Source of the DNA: an uncultured Acinetobacter sp.
GTDB taxonomy: Bacteria > Pseudomonadota > Gammaproteobacteria > Pseudomonadales > Moraxellaceae
DNA length: 64,000 nt
Assembly: GCF_947626835.1 (NCBI RefSeq)
Contig: NZ_CANQTS010000001.1
Location: 186,001-250,000 of the forward strand
Direction: 5' to 3'
Shown here: positions 42,892-51,791 of the stretch, in pieces
How positions within the stretch are numbered: position 1 is the stretch's first letter
Layout of the letters: each line of letters starts with the position of its first letter
Notes under the pieces: generated by a model
Database searches by the model: none
What the model saw: the letters and a program-made list of their open reading frames with translations, nothing else
What the model was told of the DNA's origin: nothing
Translations under genes and position numbers: made by a program

Positions 42892-45720
42892 TTGCAGCAA
42901 TTTGCTATTGGTCAACGTTGGTTGTCAGACACAGAAACAGAACTCGGTCTTGGGGTTCTTATTGATGTAGATGAGCGATCGGTCAGCATTTTATTTCCTA
43001 AAAGCGATGAAACCCGTGTCTATGCACGTAGCAATGCGCCTTTATCTCGTATTGTCTTTAATATAGGCGATGAATTACAAGATCAAGAAGGCACCACGTG
43101 GTTGGTCGAATCCTTTGAAGATCGTGGCGGTGTATTGCGCTACAACGTGATGCATACTTTAGAAGATGGTACCGAAGAACGTAAATCTTTAAACGAAACT
43201 CGTATTGGCGCGACCATTCAATTGTCAAAACCATTAGAGCGTTTATTGGCCAGTCAAATTGACTATAAAGAGTGGTATGACCTGCGTATTGAAGCGATGT
43301 TGATGCAAGCCAATATGCAAAGTAGTCCATTGCGTGGTTTAGTGGGCTCGCGTGTGGGGTTAATTCCGCATCAGTTGTATATTGCCCATGAAGTAGGACA
43401 GCGTTTTGCACCGCGTGTGTTATTGGCCGACGAAGTGGGTTTAGGTAAAACCATTGAAGCGGGTTTAATTATTCATCAACAACTCAAAACCGGTCGTTCA
43501 GAACGTATTTTGGTCTTGGTGCCTGATTCACTGCAATATCAGTGGATGATTGAAATGCGTCGTCGTTTTAATCTTGAGTTTTCATTGTTTGATTTAACTC
43601 GTACTGCGTCTATTAAAGAACATGATCCAGATTTAAATCCATTTTTAACCGAACAACGCATTATTGCATCAGTCGATTTAATGATTGACCACGATGACTT
43701 ACGTGAACAAGCCTTAGAAGCTGGTTTTGATTTATTGGTGGTGGATGAAGCGCATCATTTGATGTGGAGCGAAGAAGACGGTGGTAATGACCGTTATGAC
43801 TTGGTGGAAGAGTTAGCGCAGCAAACTGCCGGTGTGTTGTTACTTACTGCGACGCCTGAACAATTGGGTGTTGAGAGTCATTTTGCTCGTTTACGCTTAC
43901 TAGACCCACAGCGCTTTAGCTCACTTGATCGTTTCTTAGATGAAGAAGAGCAATATCAACACACAGCGAAAATTGCTGAAGTTTTGATGTCGGATTTGCC
44001 GCTTGAAGAACAACATTTAACTGCGCTGGAAGGTTTATTGGGTCATCGCATTGAAGATCAACCTGAACAGCGTTTCCGTGCCATTCATGAATTATTAGAC
44101 CGTCATGGTACAGGGCGTATTTTATTCCGTAACACGCGTGAAGCGATTCAAGGCTTTCCGGGGCGTGATTGCCAACCTGTGGCATTGCCTGCACCTGAGC
44201 ATTGGTCAAAAGACGGTAAGTTACGCGAACAAATGTGGCCTGAAGAAGCACAGCTAGATGGTGCTTGGATGGAACATGATCCACGCGTGATGTGGCTCAT
44301 GGAAAAACTGCGTGTTGATTTAAAGCATAAAAAAGTATTGCTCATTGCACGCAGTGGGCCTGTGGTTGAAGCCTTAGAAAATGTGTTACGTTTACATGCC
44401 GGTATTCGTACGGCAATGTTCCATGAAGGTATGACTTTACTTGAGCGTGACCAAGCTGCGGCTTACTTTGCTGAAGATTCTTATGGTGCACAGATTCTTT
44501 TATGTTCAGAAATTGGTTCAGAAGGACGTAACTTCCAGTTTGCCTCAGACCTGATTTTATTTGATTTACCGGCCAATCCCGATGTGTTAGAGCAACGTAT
44601 TGGTCGTTTAGACCGTATTGGGCAAGAAAATCGTATTCAGATTCATGTGCCTTATTTAATCGGTACAGCGCAAGAGCGTATGTTCCGTTGGTATAACGAA
44701 GGTTTAAATATCTTTAGTAATATCTCACCGACGGCACAAACCTTACAAGAAAACTTTATTGTTGATCTCAAAGACTGTTTACTCAGCGACCAAGGTCAGC
44801 GTTTTGAAGATTTCCTTGAACAGGTCAGCGTGCAGCGTGAAGCACTGGAGCATGAATTACAAGCAGGGCGTGACCGCTTATTAGAATACAACTCATGTCG
44901 TCCAATGGTGGCACAAGAGATTGTCAATGCGCTTGAAGACTACGATGACAACACCACGTTGCCTATGTTTATGAAACGCTTTATGGCATCCACTAACATT
45001 GATTTTGATGAGCAAAGCAATGGTACGGTCATCATTAAGCCAACGGATCAAATGCAAGTGCAAGGTTTGACCTTAGATGAAGAAGGCATGACCGCGACCT
45101 TCTATCGTGACCAAGCCCAAATTCGTGAAGACGCACAGTACTTAACCCTTGAGCATCCATTTACCGAAAGTGTGATGGAAATGATTAATACTCAAGGCTT
45201 TGGTAGTACCAACGTGGCGATTTTAAAATCGGCGGCACTACCACAAGGTTCGATGTTGGTCGAAGTATGGTTTAAAGTAGATGTAGTCGCACCCAAAGCC
45301 TTGAACTTACCCGCAAGCTTACCGCAGCAATTGGTGCGTGTGTTGCTCAGTGAAAAAGGTCAGGATTTATCGCAAAAGGTTGCCCCTGAAGTGTTAAAGC
45401 CATACTTGCATCATTTGGATGGCAACAGCTGCCGTCAAGTGGTGAAAGCGCGCCGTGATGTCATTGAAGCACGTTATGCTCAAGCATTAGATTTAGCCAA
45501 AGCTGCATTGCCTACTTTTAAGCAACAAGCCAAAGAGGTGTATGGCAGCAAGTGGCAATACGAAATTGAGCGTTTAACTTATCTTAAACAGTTTAATCCA
45601 AGTATTCGTGAAGACGAAATTGCTCGGTTAAAAAAATTGCAACAAGAAGGTTTAAGCCTGTTAGATGGTTTAAGCATGACACCAGAAGCCATCCAAGTGA
45701 TGGTGGTGGTGAAACCTTAA
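42892..45720 (+). CDS. rapA: RNA polymerase-associated ATPase RapA (HepA)
   Basis: Swi2/Snf2-type ATPase that helps recycle RNA polymerase. About 942 residues: N-terminal Tudor-like part (FAIGQRWLSDTETELGLG), helicase lobe 1 with VLLADEVGLGKTIEAGLIIHQ (Walker A) near 185, LVVDEAHH (DEAH box), lobe 2 with SEIGSEGRNFQFASDLILFD and QRIGRLDRIGQ, then the RapA C-terminal region. The TTG at 42892 has AAGGTGG five bases upstream and is preferred; a GTG at 42883 is in frame but has no ribosome site. Single gene followed by a bidirectional terminator. Confidence 0.95.
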   Translation: MQQFAIGQRWLSDTETELGLGVLIDVDERSVSILFPKSDETRVYARSNAPLSRIVFNIGDELQDQEGTTWLVESFEDRGGVLRYNVMHTLEDGTEERKSLNETRIGATIQLSKPLERLLASQIDYKEWYDLRIEAMLMQANMQSSPLRGLVGSRVGLIPHQLYIAHEVGQRFAPRVLLADEVGLGKTIEAGLIIHQQLKTGRSERILVLVPDSLQYQWMIEMRRRFNLEFSLFDLTRTASIKEHDPDLNPFLTEQRIIASVDLMIDHDDLREQALEAGFDLLVVDEAHHLMWSEEDGGNDRYDLVEELAQQTAGVLLLTATPEQLGVESHFARLRLLDPQRFSSLDRFLDEEEQYQHTAKIAEVLMSDLPLEEQHLTALEGLLGHRIEDQPEQRFRAIHELLDRHGTGRILFRNTREAIQGFPGRDCQPVALPAPEHWSKDGKLREQMWPEEAQLDGAWMEHDPRVMWLMEKLRVDLKHKKVLLIARSGPVVEALENVLRLHAGIRTAMFHEGMTLLERDQAAAYFAEDSYGAQILLCSEIGSEGRNFQFASDLILFDLPANPDVLEQRIGRLDRIGQENRIQIHVPYLIGTAQERMFRWYNEGLNIFSNISPTAQTLQENFIVDLKDCLLSDQGQRFEDFLEQVSVQREALEHELQAGRDRLLEYNSCRPMVAQEIVNALEDYDDNTTLPMFMKRFMASTNIDFDEQSNGTVIIKPTDQMQVQGLTLDEEGMTATFYRDQAQIREDAQYLTLEHPFTESVMEMINTQGFGSTNVAILKSAALPQGSMLVEVWFKVDVVAPKALNLPASLPQQLVRVLLSEKGQDLSQKVAPEVLKPYLHHLDGNSCRQVVKARRDVIEARYAQALDLAKAALPTFKQQAKEVYGSKWQYEIERLTYLKQFNPSIREDEIARLKKLQQEGLSLLDGLSMTPEAIQVMVVVKP

Positions 45721-45724
45721 AACA

Positions 45725-45757
45725 TAAAAAAAGCAGCTTTCGAGCTGCTTTTTTTAT
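45725..45757. terminator. Bidirectional terminator after rapA and desT
   Basis: Stem AAAAAAGCAGCT / AGCTGCTTTTTT with loop TTCG. Confidence 0.92.
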
Positions 45758-45765
45758 GCTTAAGA

Positions 45766-46458
45766 TTAGCGAATTTTTGCTTCATCTAAATGGCGTGCGC
45801 CGGCTAAAATCATCCGCAGCATGATCATGGTTTGTTCAGCCACCAGTTTACGTTCTACGCTTGGCATATCAATCACTTTAGCGCCCATATTAAACACCAA
45901 TTGGGTAATGGCTTTGGCGACTAAGTCAGGATGGGCAATTTTACTGCGATTTAGCCGCTCTAAAACAATTAAATCTTCTTGTAATTCTTGCTGAAAATAA
46001 TTGAGTTGGCGCTCTACCGCTTCTTTATAAGATTGTGAGCCAGTATAACCTTCGCGTAGCAATAAACTTAAATTACCGTCATCTGCATCAAGTTGCTCAA
46101 TAAATACTTCGACTGAAGTACGTACGATACTGCTTTGTTTAGACGCTTTTAAGCGCGCTTCATATAAAATTTGGCGCAGTACAATACCCGCACGTTCAAT
46201 CAGCTCAATGGCGAGTTCATCAATATCTTTAAAATGACGGTAAAAGCTGTTTGGGGCAATACCTGCTTCCCGCGCCACTTCGCGTAAACTTAAAGATGCA
46301 ATACTTTTGTTAGGCCCAATTAAATTAAGTGCCGCTTGGAATAATTCTTCTTTGGTAATGGTGGCTTTACGTCCTACAGAACGCGTAACAACCGGCTCTG
46401 CAAGGATTGGCTCAGCAGTGGGCACATCGGAACTGGCATAAATTGAAGACGGGTTCAT
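45766..46458 (-). CDS. desT: TetR-family regulator, DesT/FabR type
   Basis: Senses the saturated to unsaturated acyl-CoA balance and controls the divergent desaturase operon. 230 residues: an N-terminal helix-turn-helix (about 30-80) with SLSLREVAREAGIAPNSFYRHF, identical in style to FabR/DesT, then a long helical ligand-binding domain. The first 30 residues form a flexible Ala/Pro/Val-rich arm (SSDVPTAEPILAEPVVT). Divergent from and adjacent to the ferredoxin reductase/desaturase pair, exactly as in Pseudomonas desT-desCB. Confidence 0.88.
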   Translation of the reverse strand: MNPSSIYASSDVPTAEPILAEPVVTRSVGRKATITKEELFQAALNLIGPNKSIASLSLREVAREAGIAPNSFYRHFKDIDELAIELIERAGIVLRQILYEARLKASKQSSIVRTSVEVFIEQLDADDGNLSLLLREGYTGSQSYKEAVERQLNYFQQELQEDLIVLERLNRSKIAHPDLVAKAITQLVFNMGAKVIDMPSVERKLVAEQTMIMLRMILAGARHLDEAKIR

Positions 46459-46550
46459 AATGATTAGGAATATAAAGACATCTTTGGCATTATAACGAGT
46501 TTTCTAGGTGTGTTGTGATTTGTTTCAACTTGAGCCAAAAAGCCATATTG

Positions 46551-46584
46551 AATATATATACAAATATATATACATGTGTATAAT
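46551..46584. promoter_or_regulatory. Divergent desT/desC operator candidate
   Basis: A perfect tandem duplication of AATATATATACA (46551-46562 and 46563-46574), overlapped by an inverted repeat TATACA-TG-TGTATA (46569-46582) and a perfect TATAAT -10 element (46579-46584) for the forward operon. A regulator bound here would block the promoter. The binding protein is inferred from context. Confidence 0.55.
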
Positions 46585-46616
46585 AATTAAAGTCTCATCG
46601 GTTTTGGTGCATCTGT

Positions 46617-47681
46617 ATGCATACAACAGTAAAAAAATCCCCGCTTAAACGTCTAATGAATGTGGTATTAGAGTCACGCGATGCCGATTTTTGGTTGCAA
46701 AAAGTCAACCCGCTTTGGTCGGTTGAAGTGCCTTTAGCCAAAATTGTCGCTAAAGATAGTATTGCACAGGAGACCGTGAGCTTCACCTTAAAAGTCAATC
46801 CACATTTTCAAATGGGGCAAGCTGGTCAGCATCATCCGGTCTATGTGACGGTTCAAGGCATCCGTTATGAACGTAGCTATAGCTTGAGCAAAATTGACGA
46901 TCAACATGTCCTATTAACCTTAAAAAAAGTGCCGGGCGGTAAAGTCAGCACATGGTTAATTGAGCAAGCAAAAGTGGGGGATATTGTTGAATTGGGTCAG
47001 CCTTTTGGTGAGATGACCTTACCCAAAACCACAGCACCTTTGGTGTTGTTGGCAGCCGGTAGCGGTATCACACCGATGTATAGTTTGTTACAAGAATTGA
47101 TTCAAAGCCAACAAATCACCGATCAAGCCGTGACTTTAATGTATTGGGTTAAAACGCAAGCAGATGCTGCATTTTTAACGCAATTGCAAACGTGGGCCAA
47201 GCAGTACAATAATTTTAAATTTGAATTATTTTGTACTCAAGACCTCCCACAAGCTGCACGTTTAGATCAAAGTCATGTGGCTTTAGTTGAACAGCTTGAG
47301 CAAGCTGTGGTGTATGCCTGTGGACCATCTGGTTTTGCACAACGTGCTGAACAGCTGTTTGCTCATGCCCAAGAGATCAAAACCGAAGCCTTTAGTATGA
47401 CCTTGCAAGACACTGCAGATACAGGCTTTGTTCAGATCACCTTAACTCAATCCAAGCAAGTGCTCAGTATTGCTAAAGGTCAATCGATTTTAGTCAGTCT
47501 TGAGCAGCAAAACATTAAACCAAAACATGGTTGCCGCATGGGTATTTGTAATAAATGCGCATGTCATAAGGTAGAAGGTCACACGCAAAATATTGTCAAT
47601 GGTCAGCAAAATGCTGAACCGGGCAACTTATTAAAAATTTGTGTCAATTCTGCGCAGTCTGATCTGGTTATTGATCTGTAA
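46617..47681 (+). CDS. desC: Ferredoxin/flavodoxin-type oxidoreductase, electron donor to desaturase (DesC-like)
   Basis: 354 residues. FAD-binding domain (about 25-130; RYERSYSLSKI), NAD-binding domain (about 130-240; VLLAAGSGITPMYSLL, VYACGPSGF), C-terminal plant-type 2Fe-2S ferredoxin domain with GCRMGICNKCACHK and a fourth Cys in LLKICVNS. It passes electrons from NAD(P)H to the desaturase encoded just downstream (18-base gap). Same architecture as P. aeruginosa DesC. Confidence 0.9.
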   Translation: MHTTVKKSPLKRLMNVVLESRDADFWLQKVNPLWSVEVPLAKIVAKDSIAQETVSFTLKVNPHFQMGQAGQHHPVYVTVQGIRYERSYSLSKIDDQHVLLTLKKVPGGKVSTWLIEQAKVGDIVELGQPFGEMTLPKTTAPLVLLAAGSGITPMYSLLQELIQSQQITDQAVTLMYWVKTQADAAFLTQLQTWAKQYNNFKFELFCTQDLPQAARLDQSHVALVEQLEQAVVYACGPSGFAQRAEQLFAHAQEIKTEAFSMTLQDTADTGFVQITLTQSKQVLSIAKGQSILVSLEQQNIKPKHGCRMGICNKCACHKVEGHTQNIVNGQQNAEPGNLLKICVNSAQSDLVIDL

Positions 47682-47698
47682 ATGGAGCCCAAATTATT

Positions 47699-48793
47699 AT
47701 GAATATGCCCGTTAAATTTGAATATTTTAAGAATCCAAAAAACCGTGAATTAACGCCGGCCGAACTGGACCAACTTGCACAAGAACTTGATGCGATTAAA
47801 CAAGAAGTCTTAGATGACCTTGGCGAAAAAGACGCCAAATACATTCGTAAAGTCTATTCAACCATTCGTTACACATCAATTGCCGGACGCGCTTGCTTAT
47901 TTGCTGGTTGGTTCCCACCAGCATGGGTCTTGGGTACAAGTTTATTGGGTGTGTCTAAAATTTTAGAGAACATGGAATTGGGTCATAACGTCATGCATGG
48001 TCAATATGACTGGATGAATGATCCTAAATTCAATGGTCAAACCTACGAGTGGGATATTGTGGGTACGGCAGACAACTGGCGTCAAACCCATAACTATAAG
48101 CATCATACCTATACCAATATTAAAGGTATGGATGATGATATTGGCTATGGTTTATTACGTTTGTTCCCAGAACAACGTTGGAAGCCGGGGCATTTGCTGC
48201 AACCCATTTACAGTGTGCCATTTTGTACCTTGTTCCAATGGGGGGTTGCGATTCAAAACCTTGAAATTGGTAAGGTATGGATGGGTCGTAAAACCAAGCA
48301 AGAGCTCAAAGAAGAATGGCAGCCATTAAAGAAAAAGATCTCGAAACAATTGTTTAAAGATTATGTATTCTTTCCACTGATTGCAGGACCTGCTGCGCTA
48401 CCGGTATTTACTGGTAACATGGTGGCGAATGGAATTCGTAACGTATGGACTTTTAGTATTATTTTCTGTGGTCACTTTACCAAAGACGTTGAAGTGTTCC
48501 CAAAAACAGTACTACAAGATGAAAGCCGTGGTCATTGGTATATGCGTCAGATTCGTGGTTCGTCTAACTTAACGGGTTCTGAAGCATTTCATATCTTAAC
48601 CGGTCATTTAAGTCATCAAATTGAACACCATTTATTTCCGGATATTCCAGCGCGTCGCTATCGTCAAATGGCGCCAAAAGTTGAAGCAGTGTGTGAAAAA
48701 TACGGCTTAAATTACAACAATGCCAGCTTAGTGAAACAATATGGCAGCGTATTAAAGCGTATTGTGAAATATGCTTTTCCATTTAAAAAATAA
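47699..48793 (+). CDS. desB: Acyl-CoA/acyl-lipid delta-9 desaturase (DesB-like)
   Basis: Membrane di-iron desaturase that introduces cis double bonds in long-chain fatty acids, 364 residues. Three histidine boxes: HNVMHGQ (near 100), HNYKHHTYTN (near 138) and HLSHQIEHHLF (near 305). Hydrophobic segments surround the boxes. Cotranscribed with the reductase; GGAG upstream. Under control of the divergent TetR regulator, this module adjusts membrane fluidity. Confidence 0.93.
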   Translation: MNMPVKFEYFKNPKNRELTPAELDQLAQELDAIKQEVLDDLGEKDAKYIRKVYSTIRYTSIAGRACLFAGWFPPAWVLGTSLLGVSKILENMELGHNVMHGQYDWMNDPKFNGQTYEWDIVGTADNWRQTHNYKHHTYTNIKGMDDDIGYGLLRLFPEQRWKPGHLLQPIYSVPFCTLFQWGVAIQNLEIGKVWMGRKTKQELKEEWQPLKKKISKQLFKDYVFFPLIAGPAALPVFTGNMVANGIRNVWTFSIIFCGHFTKDVEVFPKTVLQDESRGHWYMRQIRGSSNLTGSEAFHILTGHLSHQIEHHLFPDIPARRYRQMAPKVEAVCEKYGLNYNNASLVKQYGSVLKRIVKYAFPFKK

Positions 48794-48798
48794 GCACT

Positions 48799-48830
48799 AA
48801 AAAAAACCACCCAAATGGGTGGTTTTTTTT
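48799..48830. terminator. Bidirectional terminator after desB
   Basis: Stem AAAACCACCCA / TGGGTGGTTTT with long A and T runs; it overlaps the stop codon of the HAD gene. Confidence 0.9.
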
Positions 48831-49470
48831 ATGCCGATTGAACATATAACTTGGGCAAAGTAAGATCACGTCCAAGCATAAATGGATGCGTGGCCAGATT
48901 AAGTAGTGCTTCATCTTCTTCACTATTGCCATAAGCATAAATATGGCTGTAGTGATTTAAATCATAACGCGCAGCCACGCGTAGACTTTTTTGCAAACTG
49001 CTACAATCGGGGCTGTGATAATGGCCAGTGAACCGGCCATCTTGAATTTGGATTTGGGTACAGATTAAATCTACGTGGAAATACTCGCACAAGGGGCGTA
49101 GGTATACATCTAGTGAGGCAGACACCAAAGCCACATCATCGCCTTGCTGTTGATGTTGTTTAAGCCGAATGAGCATTTGACTATCAAGCTTAGGAATTAA
49201 AGTCTGTGCATAATCACGCGCTATGGCTTGAATATGTTGTGCGTCTTGATCTTTAAACATATGATAAAACAAAGTGGCACGCATTTGATTGGCTGGATAG
49301 CGCTTGCGATAATAAGCTTGAATTTGTGGCAAAATTTTGACACCACGACGCAAGATGTGCCGTTTGTTTAAGGCATAAAAAATAAAACCGGTAAAGCTGT
49401 CTTGGCGGCACAAGGTGCCATCAAAATCAAATAGGGCTAGAGCTTGAGGCGTTTGGCGCGTTGCATGCAT
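48829..49470 (-). CDS. HAD-superfamily subfamily IB phosphatase
   Basis: 213 residues starting MHATRQTPQALALFDFDGTL. Motif I DFDGTLCRQDS, motif II ALVSASLDVYLRPLC, motif IV YGNSEEDEALL; this is the phosphoserine-phosphatase-like IB group, substrate unknown. The start at 49470 lies inside the last codons of the upstream DUF1615 gene (34-base overlap), so the two genes are tightly linked. A longer N-terminus is possible but adds residues not seen in the family. Confidence 0.85.
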   Translation of the reverse strand: MHATRQTPQALALFDFDGTLCRQDSFTGFIFYALNKRHILRRGVKILPQIQAYYRKRYPANQMRATLFYHMFKDQDAQHIQAIARDYAQTLIPKLDSQMLIRLKQHQQQGDDVALVSASLDVYLRPLCEYFHVDLICTQIQIQDGRFTGHYHSPDCSSLQKSLRVAARYDLNHYSHIYAYGNSEEDEALLNLATHPFMLGRDLTLPKLYVQSA

Positions 49471-50627
49471 GTATCGTATCGTCCATTGACTCGAGTAGCA
49501 AACCAATTGGTGTTGTAATCACGGCTCAGTTTTGGTCCTGAAATCACCACCTCAGGCATAATGGCATACATAGGCGCTTTGCCGGTTTTTTCTTGGTACA
49601 AGCGCACAATTTCTTGATAGGTAGCTGTTTCTTCAAATTTCTTTTCTTTTTCTTTCTTTAGGTCAGCACGAATTTGACGTGGCGTAATCAGCACTTTTTC
49701 AAGGGCAAATAAATGGATTAATGCCATTTCTGACTGACTTTTTTGCGCACGTTCTGAACCATCTTTGGTGTAAAGCAATAAATCACCATCTAAATCTAAT
49801 TTTAGATCTGCCACAAGATTGAGCATCTTTTGAAATGCGGCATTACGGCTTGAATACATGCCTGAGTTATAGTCGGCAAAACGATAAATGGCACGATCAT
49901 AGTCGGCAGGATACATCATTAAGCGATGAATACCATAATACAAACCACCATATTGGGTATATAAATCACTGCGTAAGGCTGCCATATTGCCACCTTGGCG
50001 TTTATTCGCTTTGGCATAACTAATATGCACTTGCATAGAGCCTAAAGTCGTGATGGGATTGAGCTTTTCACCAATGTCTTGCCCCACCAATTTAGCCGCT
50101 CCTGTTAAGGCACTGACATGGTAATGCTTCGCCATATAAGCAAAAATTTCACGGTATAATTCATCTAATTCGCGTTCGGTTTTGACTTTACGCATTTGAC
50201 TTAAATAGTTGTTTTCAGGACTAGGCTGATTTTTTAAGACATCTTGGAAATATCCCGCGACTGTACCACCAATTTTCTCGCCTAATTTTTCAGTAAACTT
50301 TTCATCTAAACGCTCTTCAACTTCCTTGACTGCTTTCGCCCCTAAACCTGCTACTTGTGGATCAGCAATAAAGTTCGATTCTTGGTCAACCACAGCAATA
50401 ATGCTACAGATATTGTCTTTGCTCTGTGGAATGCCAAATTGCTTGCTAATGTCATGAATATCTTTGGCCCAAGACTCACGTTGTTGCACACGTGTTGGAA
50501 TGAGTTTCGCAATTTGCGCACTGCTTAAGGTGGGTTCATCGTTATTGCTCCACCATGCACGATCACCGCAGGCAGCTAAACTCAAACTCAGGGCTGTGAC
50601 AACAATAGGGAGATAAGCATTTTTCAT
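49437..50627 (-). CDS. DUF1615 family lipoprotein
   Basis: 396 residues with lipoprotein signal MKNAYLPIVVTALSLSLAAC at 50627. The DUF1615 family has a lysozyme-like (SLT-type) helical fold; here IAVVDQESNFIADPQVAGLG resembles the glutamate region of lytic transglycosylases and GSMQVHISYAKANKRQGG the GSMQV motif, so a peptidoglycan-cleaving role is plausible. A Lys/Glu-rich coiled stretch (RADLKKEKEKKFEETATYQE) follows. The 34-base overlap with the HAD gene suggests joint transcription. Divergent from dusB. Confidence 0.82.
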   Translation of the reverse strand: MKNAYLPIVVTALSLSLAACGDRAWWSNNDEPTLSSAQIAKLIPTRVQQRESWAKDIHDISKQFGIPQSKDNICSIIAVVDQESNFIADPQVAGLGAKAVKEVEERLDEKFTEKLGEKIGGTVAGYFQDVLKNQPSPENNYLSQMRKVKTERELDELYREIFAYMAKHYHVSALTGAAKLVGQDIGEKLNPITTLGSMQVHISYAKANKRQGGNMAALRSDLYTQYGGLYYGIHRLMMYPADYDRAIYRFADYNSGMYSSRNAAFQKMLNLVADLKLDLDGDLLLYTKDGSERAQKSQSEMALIHLFALEKVLITPRQIRADLKKEKEKKFEETATYQEIVRLYQEKTGKAPMYAIMPEVVISGPKLSRDYNTNWFATRVNGRYDTCMQRAKRLKL

Positions 50628-50708
50628 AAGTACAAACACACGGTAAAACAGGTGAGCTGAAAAGGTAGATGCAGTATACTGACAATATCGCAAAAGTTAA
50701 GAATATAT

Positions 50709-51731
50709 ATGTATATTGGTCCCTACCAACTGTCAAACAATTTGATCGTAGCGCCTATGGCAGGTGTGACCGATCGACCTTTTCGTACACTATGTAAATA
50801 TTTTGGTGCAGGGCATGCGGTCAGCGAAATGATGACCTCAGATAAAACCTTACGCATGAGTAAAAAGAGCTTGTATCGTGCTAATTTTGATGGCGAACTT
50901 GCGCCGATTTCCGCACAAATTGCTGGTTCTGATCCACGTGATTTAGCAGAGGCAGCACGTTACCAGGTGGCCAATGGTGCACAAATTGTCGATATCAACA
51001 TGGGGTGTCCTGCCAAAAAAGTCTGTAATAAATTGGCAGGTTCTGCCTTATTACAAGATGAAGATTTAGTGGCACGTATTTTAGACGTTGTGGTGGCAGC
51101 GGTGGATGTACCGGTGACCCTAAAAACCCGTTTGGGCTATTTAAATGGGCATGAAAATATTTTGCGTGTTGCCAAGCGTGCCGAACAAGCTGGTATTGCA
51201 GCTTTAGCTTTACATGGGCGTACCCGTGAAGATATGTATTTAAACACCGCGCGTTATGATTTAATCAAAGAAGTCAAAAGCTTGCTAAGTATTCCTGTGA
51301 TTGCCAATGGTGATATTGATAGCCCACAAAAAGCCAAATATGTGCTGGATTATACCGCAGCCGATGCGGTGATGATTGGCCGTGCAGCGCAAGGCCGCCC
51401 ATGGATTTTTCGTGAAATTGCACACTATTTAGCGACGGGTAAAGAATTGGCAGCGCCGAATATTCAAGAAGTTAAACACGTATTGCTTGGACATTTACAA
51501 GAACTATATGAGTTTTACGGTGAATATTCAGGTTGTCGTATTTCACGTAAACATATTGCGTGGTACACCAAAGGTTTACGCTCAAGTAATGAGTTTCGCC
51601 AACAGATGTATCAAGTTGAAAATACCCAAGATCAATTTAAAGTGGTAGAAGCCTATTTTAATCAACTCCTTGATTATGGTGAAATTATGAGTGATGTGCA
51701 GGTCGAATCTGTAGATTTACTTCAACCTTAA
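50709..51731 (+). CDS. dusB: tRNA-dihydrouridine synthase B
   Basis: FMN enzyme reducing uridine 17 of tRNA. 340 residues: LIVAPMAGVTDRPFR start, QIVDINMGCPAKKVCNKLAGS with catalytic Cys, TLKTRLGYLNGHEN, ALHGRTREDMY, VIANGDID and AVMIGRAAQGRPW. The C-terminal helical domain ends near LLQP. No fis gene follows, unlike in E. coli; instead a terminator ends the unit. Confidence 0.93.
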   Translation: MYIGPYQLSNNLIVAPMAGVTDRPFRTLCKYFGAGHAVSEMMTSDKTLRMSKKSLYRANFDGELAPISAQIAGSDPRDLAEAARYQVANGAQIVDINMGCPAKKVCNKLAGSALLQDEDLVARILDVVVAAVDVPVTLKTRLGYLNGHENILRVAKRAEQAGIAALALHGRTREDMYLNTARYDLIKEVKSLLSIPVIANGDIDSPQKAKYVLDYTAADAVMIGRAAQGRPWIFREIAHYLATGKELAAPNIQEVKHVLLGHLQELYEFYGEYSGCRISRKHIAWYTKGLRSSNEFRQQMYQVENTQDQFKVVEAYFNQLLDYGEIMSDVQVESVDLLQP

Positions 51732-51733
51732 GT

Positions 51734-51762
51734 CAAAAAACCGTCATAGAGACGGTTTTTTT
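51734..51762 (+). terminator. Terminator of dusB
   Basis: Stem AAAAACCGTC / GACGGTTTTT; also useful to the convergent gene. Confidence 0.87.
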
Positions 51763-51791
51763 ACGCAATACCTGAGGTAGCTTGATTAAGT

